A DNA stretch of 51,286 nt from Candidatus Electronema sp. (GTDB lineage Bacteria > Desulfobacterota > Desulfobulbia > Desulfobulbales > Desulfobulbaceae), in the NCBI GenBank assembly GCA_026645415.1, contig JAPEVH010000031.1:1-51286 (forward strand). The letters are read 5' to 3'. The notes below the pieces were generated by a model that saw nothing but the letters and a program-made list of their open reading frames with translations, ran no database searches and had not been told where the DNA came from. The position numbers and the translations under genes are program-made. This document shows, in pieces, positions 42,100 through 50,610 of the stretch. Within the stretch, counting starts at the first letter, position 1, and every line of letters starts with the position of its first letter.

Positions 42100-44049
42100 T
42101 TAGTGCTTCTGCGAGATGATGCGAATCAAGTCATTACCAAACTGCTCCGCTGTTTTAAGAGAGCCGTCAATGGAAATATGACCGCCGTCAGAATACCAGA
42201 TCTTGTTGTTTTTGTAATCAAGTGCCGAGCAGTTCTGTTGGTCACAGAACACATCAAATGGATCGAAAAACCACACATTTGGTTCTGTTTCCGCAAACTG
42301 CCGCAGCCGTTGGTTTATTGCTTGGCCTATACCTTGTTTTCTAGGAAAGACCATTGCCTCTAAGCAATTATTAGGTAGGTAGTTTGGGCGATTGAGACAG
42401 GAGATGATACCGTTCCGATTGCCACTACCTGGTGGATTACCAATAATAATAAGCTGTCGATCTGTACCGATTTTCTCACGAATCTTGCGAAGATTTTTTA
42501 CCATAAATTTCTGATACCTGTTCTGATTAAGAAATTTAATCTGCTGCCCTTGTAAATCGCAGATACCGTCAATATACCATTCCCAAGCAAGTGACAGAAT
42601 AACTGGCGTGTGGTTGCCTTCAGCCAACTTGAAGAAACGCTTGCTCTGTTCACTGCAAGCTGTATCTGGTTGCCCTTTATAGAAAAAGGTAACATCTGGG
42701 CCAATAATGCAAGCATAGTCTGCGGCTGTTTTTGCTCTAATGCCATGCTGCTGAAAGAGCTGATCTAGGCCAGTAGCGTACTGGAGAACAAAACTGTCGC
42801 CAGTGATAATTACGTCGTAATCTGCTTTTTTTGCCCCAAACTCACTAGTAAAAGAATAGCCTTTGCCACCATATTGGTCAATATGGAACTGCCCAGCATT
42901 CTTCATTTGCTCAAATTTATTGTTAATTCTGCTAGGAAAGCCGTCCTGCTGTAGGATTTTAGTTCCTGCTGTCAATAGCAGGGCGGCGCAGAGAGCACAG
43001 AGAGCAAGAAAGATTCGTTGGGAAAAAATACGGCCTTTACGAAAGGGTTGTTCAATGAATTTCCATGAAAGCCACGCCAGCAGGAAGCAGCCGAGCAACA
43101 GTCCCAACCGATCAGCCAAGGTCAGTTCGGTGTATTTCCAGTATTTGTAAAAAATCAGGAGCGGCCAGTGGATAAGGTAGAGCGAATAGGAAATTAACCC
43201 AATGAACACAGCGACTGGATTGCGCAGCAGCCAGCCAAGCACCCGTGCTTGACCGCTATAGATAATCAAGGCCGCTCCTAGACAGGGAATCAGCGCATTA
43301 AGACCGGGAAAGGCGGTCTGTTTGCTGAACGCAAAAATACCCCAACCAATGCCGAGAAAACCTATGGCCAGAAGAAATTCAGTCAGCCATTTTCTACCTA
43401 CAGACAGGGGCGGCAACCAGACCAGCACCGCCCCACAGGCAAACTCAGCCAGCCGGAACGGGGTAAGAAAAAAGGCACCAGATGGATCACTTTTCAGCCA
43501 ATGCTCTGCTTCGTATAACGAGGCTGCGCTGACAATGATGAGAAAGAAAAAAGGCCATGTTTTCTTTCCCAGCTTGGAGAGCAGGAGCAGTAAGGTAGGC
43601 CAGATAAAGTAAAACTGTTCCTCGACCGCCAGCGACCAAGTGTGCAGCAACGGCTTGAACTCTGCGGCAGTATCAAAATATCCAGCCTCTTTCCAAAACA
43701 AAATATTGGATGTTGATAGCACGCTATACAAGAGCGACTTGCCAAACTGTATATAATGCTCTGGAGTAAAGAGAAGATGGCTAAAAACTAAGCTCAGAAA
43801 TAGAATGGTGTAGAGTGCCGGAAAGAGCCGTTTGATTCGTCGGACATAGAAACGGGCAAAGGAAAAGGTTCCATTGCCTATATCTGCCATGATGTTCTGA
43901 GTGATCAGAAAGCCAGAGATAACAAAAAAAATATCAACTCCAGTGAATCCGCCAGAGAAGATAGAAAAATCAAAATGATAGAGGAGAACGGCAAGAACTG
44001 CCATTGCCCGCAGGCCGTCTATGTCAGGCCGATATTGCCGTTGAATCAT
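42100..44049 (-). CDS. OafA-type acyltransferase-3 with C-terminal SGNH domain
   Basis: A 649-residue membrane O-acyltransferase. Residues ~1-375 are the ten-helix acyltransferase-3 domain (YRPDIDGLRAMAVLAVLLYHF, GGFTGVDIFFVISGFLI, RIKRLFPAL, WSLAVEEQFYFIWP). Residues ~400-649 are a soluble SGNH domain: ITGDSFVLQY with the nucleophile Ser and DGGHIS with the catalytic Asp-x2-His. It probably acetylates a surface polysaccharide, which agrees with the sugar dehydrogenase in the same run. Confidence 0.92.
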   Translation of the reverse strand: MIQRQYRPDIDGLRAMAVLAVLLYHFDFSIFSGGFTGVDIFFVISGFLITQNIMADIGNGTFSFARFYVRRIKRLFPALYTILFLSLVFSHLLFTPEHYIQFGKSLLYSVLSTSNILFWKEAGYFDTAAEFKPLLHTWSLAVEEQFYFIWPTLLLLLSKLGKKTWPFFFLIIVSAASLYEAEHWLKSDPSGAFFLTPFRLAEFACGAVLVWLPPLSVGRKWLTEFLLAIGFLGIGWGIFAFSKQTAFPGLNALIPCLGAALIIYSGQARVLGWLLRNPVAVFIGLISYSLYLIHWPLLIFYKYWKYTELTLADRLGLLLGCFLLAWLSWKFIEQPFRKGRIFSQRIFLALCALCAALLLTAGTKILQQDGFPSRINNKFEQMKNAGQFHIDQYGGKGYSFTSEFGAKKADYDVIITGDSFVLQYATGLDQLFQQHGIRAKTAADYACIIGPDVTFFYKGQPDTACSEQSKRFFKLAEGNHTPVILSLAWEWYIDGICDLQGQQIKFLNQNRYQKFMVKNLRKIREKIGTDRQLIIIGNPPGSGNRNGIISCLNRPNYLPNNCLEAMVFPRKQGIGQAINQRLRQFAETEPNVWFFDPFDVFCDQQNCSALDYKNNKIWYSDGGHISIDGSLKTAEQFGNDLIRIISQKH

Positions 44050-44098
44050 GCTGTTACACTGCTAAGAAGCATCAATGCTTTTTAAGGGAACTACAAAA

Positions 44099-44938
44099 TT
44101 AAAGCAATGACTCGCTATTCAGTTCTCCCGCATAAATTATCCGAGCAGGGCCTTTCAAATAGACATTACAAATAGCATTATCACTAGGCTTGCATTCAAA
44201 CAAAATTGTTAGCTGGTCGCCACCAGAGGTGATGATTTCCACCGGAGAGGTTGTTTTGCCCAGTAAACTAGCAATGATTGCGCAGGCCGCAGAACCAGTA
44301 CCGCAGGCAAGTGTTTCATCTTCTACGCCACGCTCATAGGTACGTACTTTAAAGGCATCGCCGATTTTTTGGACAAAATTGACATTAGTGCCAGCAGGCG
44401 CGAACGCTTCCTGATAGCGTATTGCCTTGCCAAGACCGCGCACATCCGTTTCTTCAATGTTATCAACAAAGACAACCGCATGAGGCACGCCGGTATTGAT
44501 GCTGTGCAAAGTAAGCGGCGCATTGTTTACATAAATCGTTTGCTGGAGGCATAAATTAACTGGATCGGTCATTTTGACCGCCACTTCACCATCAGCAACC
44601 TCAGCCTCAATGATTCCAGCCAAAGTCTCAAAGCACATTTTGGCTGGAGCAATGCCTTGCATAAAGGCAAAACGGGCGGCGCAACGTGCTCCGTTACCAC
44701 ACATCTCAGCTACTGAACCATCCGCATTAAAGAATTGCCAACGAAAATCTACCTTTTCTGAATTCTCAAGCAAAATCAAGCCATCTGCGCCGACAGAAAA
44801 CTTGCGTCTACAAACAGCAGCAGCAAGACTGGACATTGCATCGGGTTCTATGAGTGATTTACGATGATCAATGAGAATAAAATCATTGCCTGTACCACTC
44901 ATTTTGACAAAAGGAATAGGAAAACGTGGTGTAGTCAT
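44099..44938 (-). CDS. dapF: Diaminopimelate epimerase
   Basis: A 279-residue enzyme that interconverts LL- and meso-diaminopimelate for peptidoglycan and lysine. The two catalytic cysteines are present: MCGNGARC in the first half and ACGTGSAAC in the second. GTGNDF near the start and ERGVEDETLACGTG are diagnostic. Internal position within a surface/transport run is unusual but keeps the same strand and short spacing. Confidence 0.97.
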   Translation of the reverse strand: MTTPRFPIPFVKMSGTGNDFILIDHRKSLIEPDAMSSLAAAVCRRKFSVGADGLILLENSEKVDFRWQFFNADGSVAEMCGNGARCAARFAFMQGIAPAKMCFETLAGIIEAEVADGEVAVKMTDPVNLCLQQTIYVNNAPLTLHSINTGVPHAVVFVDNIEETDVRGLGKAIRYQEAFAPAGTNVNFVQKIGDAFKVRTYERGVEDETLACGTGSAACAIIASLLGKTTSPVEIITSGGDQLTILFECKPSDNAICNVYLKGPARIIYAGELNSESLL

Positions 44939-44965
44939 AAACTTATTGAATTGATTGAGGTAAGT

Positions 44966-45661
44966 CTAAACAGAAATACCAAATATTTTACCTACCGCAG
45001 CAGTTAGCAGCATAGCCAAAGTGCCCCAGAAGCAAACCCGCAACGCTCCACGTAGGGGCGAGGCACCACCAGCAATTGCCGCTGTTGCACCCAAAATAAC
45101 CAGCAAAAGAATGGCGAGCAGCGGAATCAGCCAAAGTAAGATTGACGATGAGGCCATAGCCGCTACTGTCACCGGCACTATGCCGCCAACAGTGAAGGAG
45201 GTGGCAGACCAAAACGCTGCTTGAAGCGGCCGAGCACTCAGTTCACAGGTGATGCCAATTTCATCCCGTGCATGGGCTTCTAACGCATTATGCTCCATAA
45301 GCTGCCGGGCTACCTCTTCTGCTAGTGCTCTGTCCAGTCCCCGCTCCTCGTAAATAGCGGTCAACTCCTGATGCTCTGCCTCGTGGTAATGAGCCAGCGC
45401 ATGGGCTTCTAATTGTAAATCAGCCTGTTCTGTGTCTTCCTGTGACTTGACCGAGACATATTCACCAGCAGCCATAGACATGGCCCCAGCAGTCAATCCG
45501 GCAATTCCAGCTAAGGTGATCTGTGCTTGATCTGCGCCAGAGGCAACAATCCCGACAAGTAAACTGGCAATAGAGACTATACCGTCATTGGCTCCAAGCA
45601 CTACAGCGCGCAGCCAGCCAGAGCGATGTAAACGATGATGTTCAGCGTGATGAGGGGTCAT
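44966..45661 (-). CDS. VIT1/CCC1-family Fe/Mn transporter
   Basis: A 231-residue membrane protein of the VIT1/CCC1 family that moves Fe2+ or Mn2+. SGWLRAVVLGANDGIVSIASLLVGI is the hallmark first helix; a MSMAAGEYVSVKSQ helix and a Glu-rich cytoplasmic segment (EHQELTAIYEERGLDRALAEEV), which binds metal, follow; three more membrane helices complete it. It lies 12 bases after tolC and 27 bases before dapF. Confidence 0.93.
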   Translation of the reverse strand: MTPHHAEHHRLHRSGWLRAVVLGANDGIVSIASLLVGIVASGADQAQITLAGIAGLTAGAMSMAAGEYVSVKSQEDTEQADLQLEAHALAHYHEAEHQELTAIYEERGLDRALAEEVARQLMEHNALEAHARDEIGITCELSARPLQAAFWSATSFTVGGIVPVTVAAMASSSILLWLIPLLAILLLVILGATAAIAGGASPLRGALRVCFWGTLAMLLTAAVGKIFGISV

Positions 45662-45673
45662 ATTCCTGAGAAC

Positions 45674-47035
45674 CTATTGATGTTCTTCTACGTCTGGCTG
45701 CTTCACTTTTGCCTCAAGCATATCTGTGAATGGCTCCAAATTTTTACCGACTGCGGCCAGAAGCTGATGTTCAGCCTGATGACAGGCGACAATCGCTTGA
45801 GCCAGCCTGCCAAGCGTAGCAGTCAAATCCCGCTGGGCTTCGTTGAGCCTAGTCAAAGCGGCGGCTCCGGCTTCGTATTCGCTCTTGGCCAGCTTTCTGT
45901 TTTCCTCAACAAAACCAACACTATTTTCTTGCAGCTCTACTTGTTTGTGTGCTGCCGCCAGCTTAGTCATATCTTGCCGTATTTCTGCCGCAATACTGTT
46001 ACGTAGTTCAGCGCGGCTGTACAATGCCTCCCGGCGCGCCTGCCTCGCTTTAACCGTTGCTGCTTCCACGGCCCCACCGGAGTAGAGATTCCAGCTCATA
46101 TTAAGAGTCAAGGTACTGCCAAAATCGTCGCCTTCAGGAAACAACTTGTTCTGATTACTGGCCCCAACCTGCCCTTGGACTTGCACCTTGGGTGCATCAT
46201 CTGTCTCAGCCAAGCGTATTCCTGCTTCCGCCGCCTTAATTTGCATGGCTAACCTTTGCAAATCTGGGCGTTTTTTCAAGGCTTCGCTAATCAGAGTCTC
46301 TGCATCTTTTGCCAAATCTTTAGCAGTCACGCTGCAATTGCGGTCTAACTCGGCCAACTTTGGCAGATCAGCATCCTCAATGCCGAGCAAGGCTGCTAGA
46401 CCACTGCGAGCTACCTCATAGTCACGCTGTCCAGCAATCATACTGTTTTGGGCCGCATTAAGCTGCACCTTGATATTAAGCACATCACCCCAAGAACCTG
46501 CGCCTGCTTCAAAACGATTTTGCGCATCTGTAAGCTGTTGCTCGTAAAACTTCTGATCTGCGGTGGTAATATCGATTGAGGTTTTGGTAAGCTGTGCATT
46601 AAAAAAGGCATCAGCGACTGAGGCAACCAGTAAGCGCTGGCTATCCAATTTGCTTTCAACTGATGCACTTTCACTATGTTCTGCTTGAAGTTGCTGGAAT
46701 TTATGCGCATAGCCATCAAAGAGTAACCAAGATGCCTGAAGACCAACTTTGCTATTTTTACCAGTTGAATCAGAGGCAGGCCCACTGTCCACTTGATAGG
46801 AAAGACCAAAGGTTCCTATCGCATCCACACTTGGCTGCCAAGCAGCTTCAGCCTGCTTTACTGTGGCCTTGGCCTGCTCAATCCGAGCTTGGGCTACACC
46901 AATGCCCGGATTACCTTGTAAGGCAATCCGTTGAGCCTCTTGTAAATCAATCGTCTTAGCAGCCGGTTTATCCTCAGCCCAAGCTGGACTAAGCATGAGG
47001 CAAAAAGATAACAAAAGAAGCGAGAGTTTTTTCAT
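45674..47035 (-). CDS. TolC-family outer-membrane efflux protein
   Basis: A 453-residue outer-membrane channel of the TolC family. Signal peptide MKKLSLLLLSFCLMLSPAWA, then two tandem helical halves (IDLQEAQRIALQGNPGIGVAQARIEQAKA and the matching GIRLAE...AGASNQ portion), with strand regions in between. No inner-membrane pump or membrane-fusion protein is adjacent, so it may serve another exporter. Its ATG overlaps the stop of the upstream deacetylase-like gene (ATGA). Confidence 0.92.
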   Translation of the reverse strand: MKKLSLLLLSFCLMLSPAWAEDKPAAKTIDLQEAQRIALQGNPGIGVAQARIEQAKATVKQAEAAWQPSVDAIGTFGLSYQVDSGPASDSTGKNSKVGLQASWLLFDGYAHKFQQLQAEHSESASVESKLDSQRLLVASVADAFFNAQLTKTSIDITTADQKFYEQQLTDAQNRFEAGAGSWGDVLNIKVQLNAAQNSMIAGQRDYEVARSGLAALLGIEDADLPKLAELDRNCSVTAKDLAKDAETLISEALKKRPDLQRLAMQIKAAEAGIRLAETDDAPKVQVQGQVGASNQNKLFPEGDDFGSTLTLNMSWNLYSGGAVEAATVKARQARREALYSRAELRNSIAAEIRQDMTKLAAAHKQVELQENSVGFVEENRKLAKSEYEAGAAALTRLNEAQRDLTATLGRLAQAIVACHQAEHQLLAAVGKNLEPFTDMLEAKVKQPDVEEHQ

Positions 47036-48027
47036 GGATTCTCCTGCGGCCCGGCGGACGGATATCCTTTTGGCGGCAACCCAGCGGCTGGTGGCTGCGG
47101 GGGAATAGTATTGACCTGCGCGGTGGGCAGTTTTTTTTCTGGGAGCAACTTTTGTTCAATGATCTCAGAAACAGTCCGACTTTTTTTTGCCTGCGGATCA
47201 ACGCTGTGCAGGAAATCGAGATAGTCAAGAAAGACTTGCAACTCATGCGGTACGCTATGGTTGACTACACCATACACACCAGAGTGCATGGCGTTAAAAG
47301 CATTTTCTGCTGCACTTGCTGTAGTCATAAAATAATGGGTAAGCCATTTTCGCTCAATATCATTATAAGTGCCTACACTTAGATAATCATTCCTGCCCTT
47401 TTCAGGATCCATGTCTGGTTCAAATCGCCCCGGCTCGCCAAAGTTGGCAAAACCAGAGCAGGTATCGTAGACTATCGCGTCTGTTAGGAGTCCTTTCCCT
47501 CTCTCATCATTCATACAGCCTGATTTTAATTCTGGATTAAGTTGGCGCATTTTGGTAATTAAGTCAGTCAACGTACCATGATAGGCTTCAAGGGGATGAC
47601 CCATTTTAACCCGCTGTGCCTCTGCCTCTGGCTGAGGAAGCAAAGAGTAACCGTCCCAGTTGTCCTGCTCAACACTATGGTGGTATGCACCAATTTCGTG
47701 GCCATTTTTTTTCCAGCGATCAAACTCGGCAGCTCGCTCATTATTTGATAAAAGATAATCTGCCCAAGAAGGTGCAAACATCAGTGTGAGCTTGATATGG
47801 TATTCATCAGCCTTAGCGACCATTTGCTTGAGAATATTATAGGATTCCTCAGTGTAAAATTGATGCTGCTGAGTATTAAACGGCTCATTATAGACAGTCA
47901 CAAAATACCAAGGAATACTCTCCTGTTCCTGTTGTGGCTCGGCTTGTTCGGCCGCATAAGCGTAACTTAGTGTACTTAGGGAAATGAGACAGACAAGGGC
48001 TGCCCATGTAATTTTCGCTATATTCAT
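47032..48027 (-). CDS. Secreted polysaccharide-deacetylase-like protein
   Basis: A 331-residue periplasmic protein with a signal peptide (MNIAKITWAALVCLISL, cut near AYA). The region with LMFAPSWADYLL and KNGHEIGAYHHS resembles a glycoside-hydrolase/deacetylase barrel in which GHEIGAYHH supplies the His pair of a NodB-like metal site; the first Asp pair is not obvious, so activity is uncertain. The C-terminus is proline-rich (PPQPPAAGLPPKG). It is translationally linked to the small lipoprotein upstream and to tolC downstream. Confidence 0.65.
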   Translation of the reverse strand: MNIAKITWAALVCLISLSTLSYAYAAEQAEPQQEQESIPWYFVTVYNEPFNTQQHQFYTEESYNILKQMVAKADEYHIKLTLMFAPSWADYLLSNNERAAEFDRWKKNGHEIGAYHHSVEQDNWDGYSLLPQPEAEAQRVKMGHPLEAYHGTLTDLITKMRQLNPELKSGCMNDERGKGLLTDAIVYDTCSGFANFGEPGRFEPDMDPEKGRNDYLSVGTYNDIERKWLTHYFMTTASAAENAFNAMHSGVYGVVNHSVPHELQVFLDYLDFLHSVDPQAKKSRTVSEIIEQKLLPEKKLPTAQVNTIPPQPPAAGLPPKGYPSAGPQENP

Positions 48028-48170
48028 TGTGCTGTGTCAGAACAGGTTCCACTTTTTGGGCTGTTTGTGGCTGTATCTCCACATTGTCCCTCCACATTAT
48101 GAAACACGCAGGCTGTTGCAAAAATAGCAAGTGCAGCACAGTAGAGCAAAAGTTTGAACATCGTTTTCAT
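48024..48170 (-). CDS. Small lipoprotein (48 aa)
   Basis: A short gene that starts at ATG 48170 after AGAGGGC and encodes 48 residues. The N-terminus is a lipoprotein signal (MKTMFKLLLYCAALAIFATA) ending in a lipobox Cys at residue 21; two further Cys residues (30 and 43) could form a disulfide. Its TGA overlaps the ATG of the deacetylase-like gene as ATGA, the same coupling used by the next genes, which strongly supports expression. It is the first gene of the nine-gene run; function is unknown. Confidence 0.75.
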   Translation of the reverse strand: MKTMFKLLLYCAALAIFATACVFHNVEGQCGDTATNSPKSGTCSDTAQ

Positions 48171-48196
48171 AAATGCCCTCTTGGATCGTGATTAGT

Positions 48197-48202
48197 ATTA
48201 TA
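48197..48202 (-). promoter_or_regulatory. Possible -10 element of the nine-gene run
   Basis: On the minus strand a perfect TATAAT lies 27 bases before the first start codon (48170). No good -35 hexamer is at the usual distance. It is the only convincing -10 match in the gap before the lipoprotein gene. Confidence 0.3.
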
Positions 48203-48370
48203 TACTTGGCGAGGTACTATTATTGCAGGTTACTTCAACGGGTTGACCCTAATTTTCCGACAGTAGCTGAGTGATGCTCTTGCAGCTTTTTTTATCATTT
48301 CACTATAGAACGGCCGCCATGCTTGTCAAGCGCAAAGGGCAGCAAAGCAACAGTGTTCTGCCATATTAAC

Positions 48371-48583
48371 TCAGTAGTGTCCGGTTAGTTTTTTGCATGT
48401 GATTTTACGGCGGATGTCGCACAGGATCAAGTTCCGCCAGTATTTCGTCCCGCCGTCATTGAAGGCCAGCCATGCTTTACAGTCGTCAAGATATGCAGCC
48501 TGTTCAACATGTGTGAACATTGTTGCCGCGTCAAGTTGTAAGGCGGCTATAAGTCCGGCCTGCGGCTACGGCACATCTCCATG
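48371..48583 (-). pseudogene. Coding remnant and IS-end-like sequence
   Basis: On the minus strand one frame encodes a protein-like tail (AALQLDAATMFTHVEQAAYL, DDCKAWLAFNDGG, KYWRNLILCDIRRKI) without a start at its front and interrupted by TAG upstream. It ends inside CAGTAGTGTCCGGTTAG (48372-48388), which resembles a transposon terminal repeat. Part of the same coding segment recurs at 49278-49346. The family is unknown to me. The remaining gap 48203-48370 shows no gene. Confidence 0.4.
48469..48537. repeat. 69-bp direct repeat, copy 1
   Basis: Matches 49278-49346 over 69 bases with two differences. It lies just downstream (in minus-strand transcription) of the first antitoxin, as copy 2 lies downstream of the first toxin start and the second antitoxin. 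Confidence 0.9.
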
Positions 48584-48775
48584 TCAGGCTTGGTGTTTCT
48601 CGTCATCATGCGCCAATGCCTTGACCTTGCGTGGCGGCAATGAAACCACACGCTCCTTGTGCATGGCCTGCTTTTTTATCAGGTCTTCAAAAATAGCGTC
48701 AGCATCGTAGTTAAACTGACGCGCATATTCATCTCTGATAGTACGAGTTTCGGCAACAATCGGGTCTTTCCACAT
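48584..48775 (-). CDS. Antitoxin, first copy of duplicated PIN TA locus
   Basis: A 63-residue protein (MWKDPIVAETRTIRDEYARQF, then DADAIFEDLIKKQ) of a small antitoxin family paired with PIN toxins. It is clearly related in layout to the second-copy antitoxin (VRALREAHAERFNFDLDAIYEDI). It starts three bases after the toxin stop. The frame is intact although its toxin is frameshifted. Confidence 0.78.
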   Translation of the reverse strand: MWKDPIVAETRTIRDEYARQFNYDADAIFEDLIKKQAMHKERVVSLPPRKVKALAHDDEKHQA

Positions 48776-48778
48776 AGT

Positions 48779-49248
48779 TCAATCCTCTGTAAGCTCAAGC
48801 GGGGTGCAGATTATGGACGGCTCATAGCCAAGTGTCCGGCAGGTGGCTTCAATTTTAGGCCGTGTATGCGCGTTGGCAATGTGTGTGCAATTCCATGTCA
48901 GCAAATATTCAGCACCATTTACGACGGCAATAGCCACATGATACGCATCAGCCTCAGCTTTCGGAGGCAGTGCATGATGTTGGATGAGAGATTGGGCCAG
49001 CATCCGAACTTCAGAGGAAATCTGGAGCAACGGCAGGTTGGCGATTGCTGCCAGCCGACGCTGTGCCGCTTCTGGATGGCCTTTGCTGGCTTCGGATATA
49101 ACAAGTTCGGAGACGAAAACGCTATAATTCGGGCGTTGCGTTGCCCACCAATCCGATGTCGCGCTTTGGTTTGCCATAGCACGCAGATCGTTGCTTGGCT
49201 GTGCCGTCAAATAGCTGATAACTTTCAATGTAAACAGTTCTGCCCATT
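48779..49248 (-). pseudogene. PIN-domain toxin, frameshifted near the N-terminus
   Basis: The natural start is ATG 49248 (MGRTVYIE), as in the intact copy. After GAA a five-base deletion shifts the frame: intact GAAACATCCATTATCAGC versus GAAAGTTATCAGC here. The downstream frame (VISYLTAQPSNDLRAMANQ... to the stop at 48779) is otherwise complete and PIN-like, with AEADAYHVAIAVVNGAEYLLTWNC. A spurious longer frame from 49282 avoids the shift but replaces the first catalytic segment. The toxin should be inactive. Confidence 0.85.
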
Positions 49249-49277
49249 CATTTCTCCTTATTAAGGGTCGCTCATCT

Positions 49278-49346
49278 GCCATGCTTTGCAGTCGTCAAGA
49301 TATGCAGCCTGTTCAACATGTGTGAACATTGTTGCCGCGTCGAGTT
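49278..49346. repeat. 69-bp direct repeat, copy 2
   Basis: Second copy, 809 bp from the first. In the minus-strand frame LDAATMFTHVEQAAYLDDCK both base differences are synonymous (TGT/TGC for Cys, CTT/CTC for Leu). This copy is followed by a stop soon after CKAW and preceded by a stop. Confidence 0.9.
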
Positions 49347-49371
49347 TTCAAGCTGGGCGGCAATGCCCAGA

Positions 49372-49596
49372 CTACGGTGCTGTTTTTGCAGAATGATGGG
49401 CAAAACGAATCTTTTGGTACGCAGAATGCGGTATGCCCGGTGTTGCGGGCGGTGGATCGACAAATTCAGCTCCGTGAGCGGTATGTTCTTCCTCGCTACG
49501 TTTTATGTCTTCATAAATAGCGTCCAAATCGAAGTTGAATCTCTCGGCATGAGCTTCACGCAGTGCCCGAACTTCATCAATAATTTCGTCACTCAT
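49372..49596 (-). CDS. Antitoxin, second copy of duplicated PIN TA locus
   Basis: About 74 residues from ATG 49596 (MSDEIIDEVRALREAHAERF); the longer frame from 49659 runs into the toxin gene. Helical N-terminal half and a proline-containing tail (PPPATPGIPH) that probably wraps the toxin. It overlaps the end of the toxin gene by eight bases, indicating coupled synthesis in toxin-antitoxin order. Confidence 0.78.
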   Translation of the reverse strand: MSDEIIDEVRALREAHAERFNFDLDAIYEDIKRSEEEHTAHGAEFVDPPPATPGIPHSAYQKIRFAHHSAKTAP

Positions 49597-50068
49597 TGTC
49601 GGCTCCAAGTAATTCTTCAGGGGTGCAGATAAAGGGCAGAAACAACCCCTGCTCTTCAAGATACAGGGCGATTTGCCTTTGTATTTCCGGGTTTGCTATG
49701 TGCTTGCAATTCCATGTCAGCAAGAAATCCATGCCATGAATGGTTGCAATGGATATGTGCAGCGAATCCTCAGCAGCCTTGACTGGAATGATGCCCCGTG
49801 CCACCATACCTTTGGACAATTCCACCGCTTCCTTTGTGGTGCGAAGAAGACGCAAGCCTTCTATGGCATCTAATCGTTTTTTAGCGGCATCTGGATCACC
49901 AGCCGCGCATTCCAGCGATACTGCCTCGGAAATATACAGGTCATAGCTCAAACGGGAGTCCCACCATGTTTGGGTGATCTGCTGACGTGCCGCAGCAATC
50001 AGGTTTCGGCTTACACGGCTGGTCAAATAGCTGATAATGGATGTTTCAATGTAAACAGTTCTGCTCAT
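49589..50068 (-). CDS. PIN-domain toxin (VapC-like), intact
   Basis: A 159-residue predicted RNase. PIN features: MSRTVYIETSIISYLTSR with the first acidic residue (Glu in place of the usual Asp), EAVSLECAAGDPDAAKKRLDAI, AEDSLHISIATIHGMDFLLTWNCKHI with the later acidic residue, and NPEI after it. The frame is complete, so this is the functional copy. A GGAG sequence precedes the ATG. Confidence 0.85.
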   Translation of the reverse strand: MSRTVYIETSIISYLTSRVSRNLIAAARQQITQTWWDSRLSYDLYISEAVSLECAAGDPDAAKKRLDAIEGLRLLRTTKEAVELSKGMVARGIIPVKAAEDSLHISIATIHGMDFLLTWNCKHIANPEIQRQIALYLEEQGLFLPFICTPEELLGADNE

Positions 50069-50194
50069 TCATTCTCCTTATGTACCGTGCCGCCTGTGCT
50101 TGGGCAAGCAGTGCTTCAGCCATGTGCTTCTCTCCGATTACTCCAAGTTATATGCTCACAAAGCTGGACAATCAAGGCCAACCTGTTGTTGTGC

Positions 50195-50608
50195 TCATGC
50201 CATGAAGAAACCGAACATTACAAATAAAATAGTACCAATTATTACTCCGTGAAATGGCAGTAAGGTTTTCGTAAATATCGCTGAATCCCATGAGCCTTTG
50301 ATTTCGTTAATGATAGTAGTGTTCATCTCTAATTCTGGAACATTAGCATCATCTTTGATGACAAGGGCATAGAGTTGTCGATAGCGTTTCTCTTGATATA
50401 GAAAAAAGCCGTCGAGAATCCAGAATACGATAGCAGGAAAATATGCAATCAATGCAAATCTGACATCCGCATCCTTGGCACTTAGCGCAAACAATGCTGA
50501 CACTAAAGTCACGCTCCAGCCTTTTAGAAGAAAAGAGCAATTGTTCATCCGGGAAATCACCGCCTGAATGAATTCAAGATGCTTGAGTTTTATTTCATTG
50601 GCATCCAT
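50195..50608 (-). CDS. Small membrane protein paired with TIR gene
   Basis: A 137-residue protein with two adjacent N-terminal-half membrane helices (about residues 28-45 and 52-70) and one at the C-terminus (~118-136), with a charged cytoplasmic loop between (YQEKRYRQLYALVIKDD). The KHLEFIQAVISRMNNCSFLLKGWSV front is recognisable from proteins encoded beside TIR genes. GAGGAGATAAAC precedes the ATG and overlaps the TIR stop region, two bases apart. Likely a membrane effector or anchor responding to the TIR protein; this is inference. Confidence 0.7.
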   Translation of the reverse strand: MDANEIKLKHLEFIQAVISRMNNCSFLLKGWSVTLVSALFALSAKDADVRFALIAYFPAIVFWILDGFFLYQEKRYRQLYALVIKDDANVPELEMNTTIINEIKGSWDSAIFTKTLLPFHGVIIGTILFVMFGFFMA

Positions 50609-50610
50609 GT

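Noticed and set aside
49272-49463. 63-codon open frame between the TA copies
   Set aside because: It lies in a different frame from the conserved peptide of the 69-bp repeat and has no ribosome site or domain.
50098-50111. Further copy of the CAAGC/GCTTG array
   Set aside because: TGCTTGGGCAAGCA is a single inverted repeat with the half-sites in reverse order and no 23-bp neighbour.
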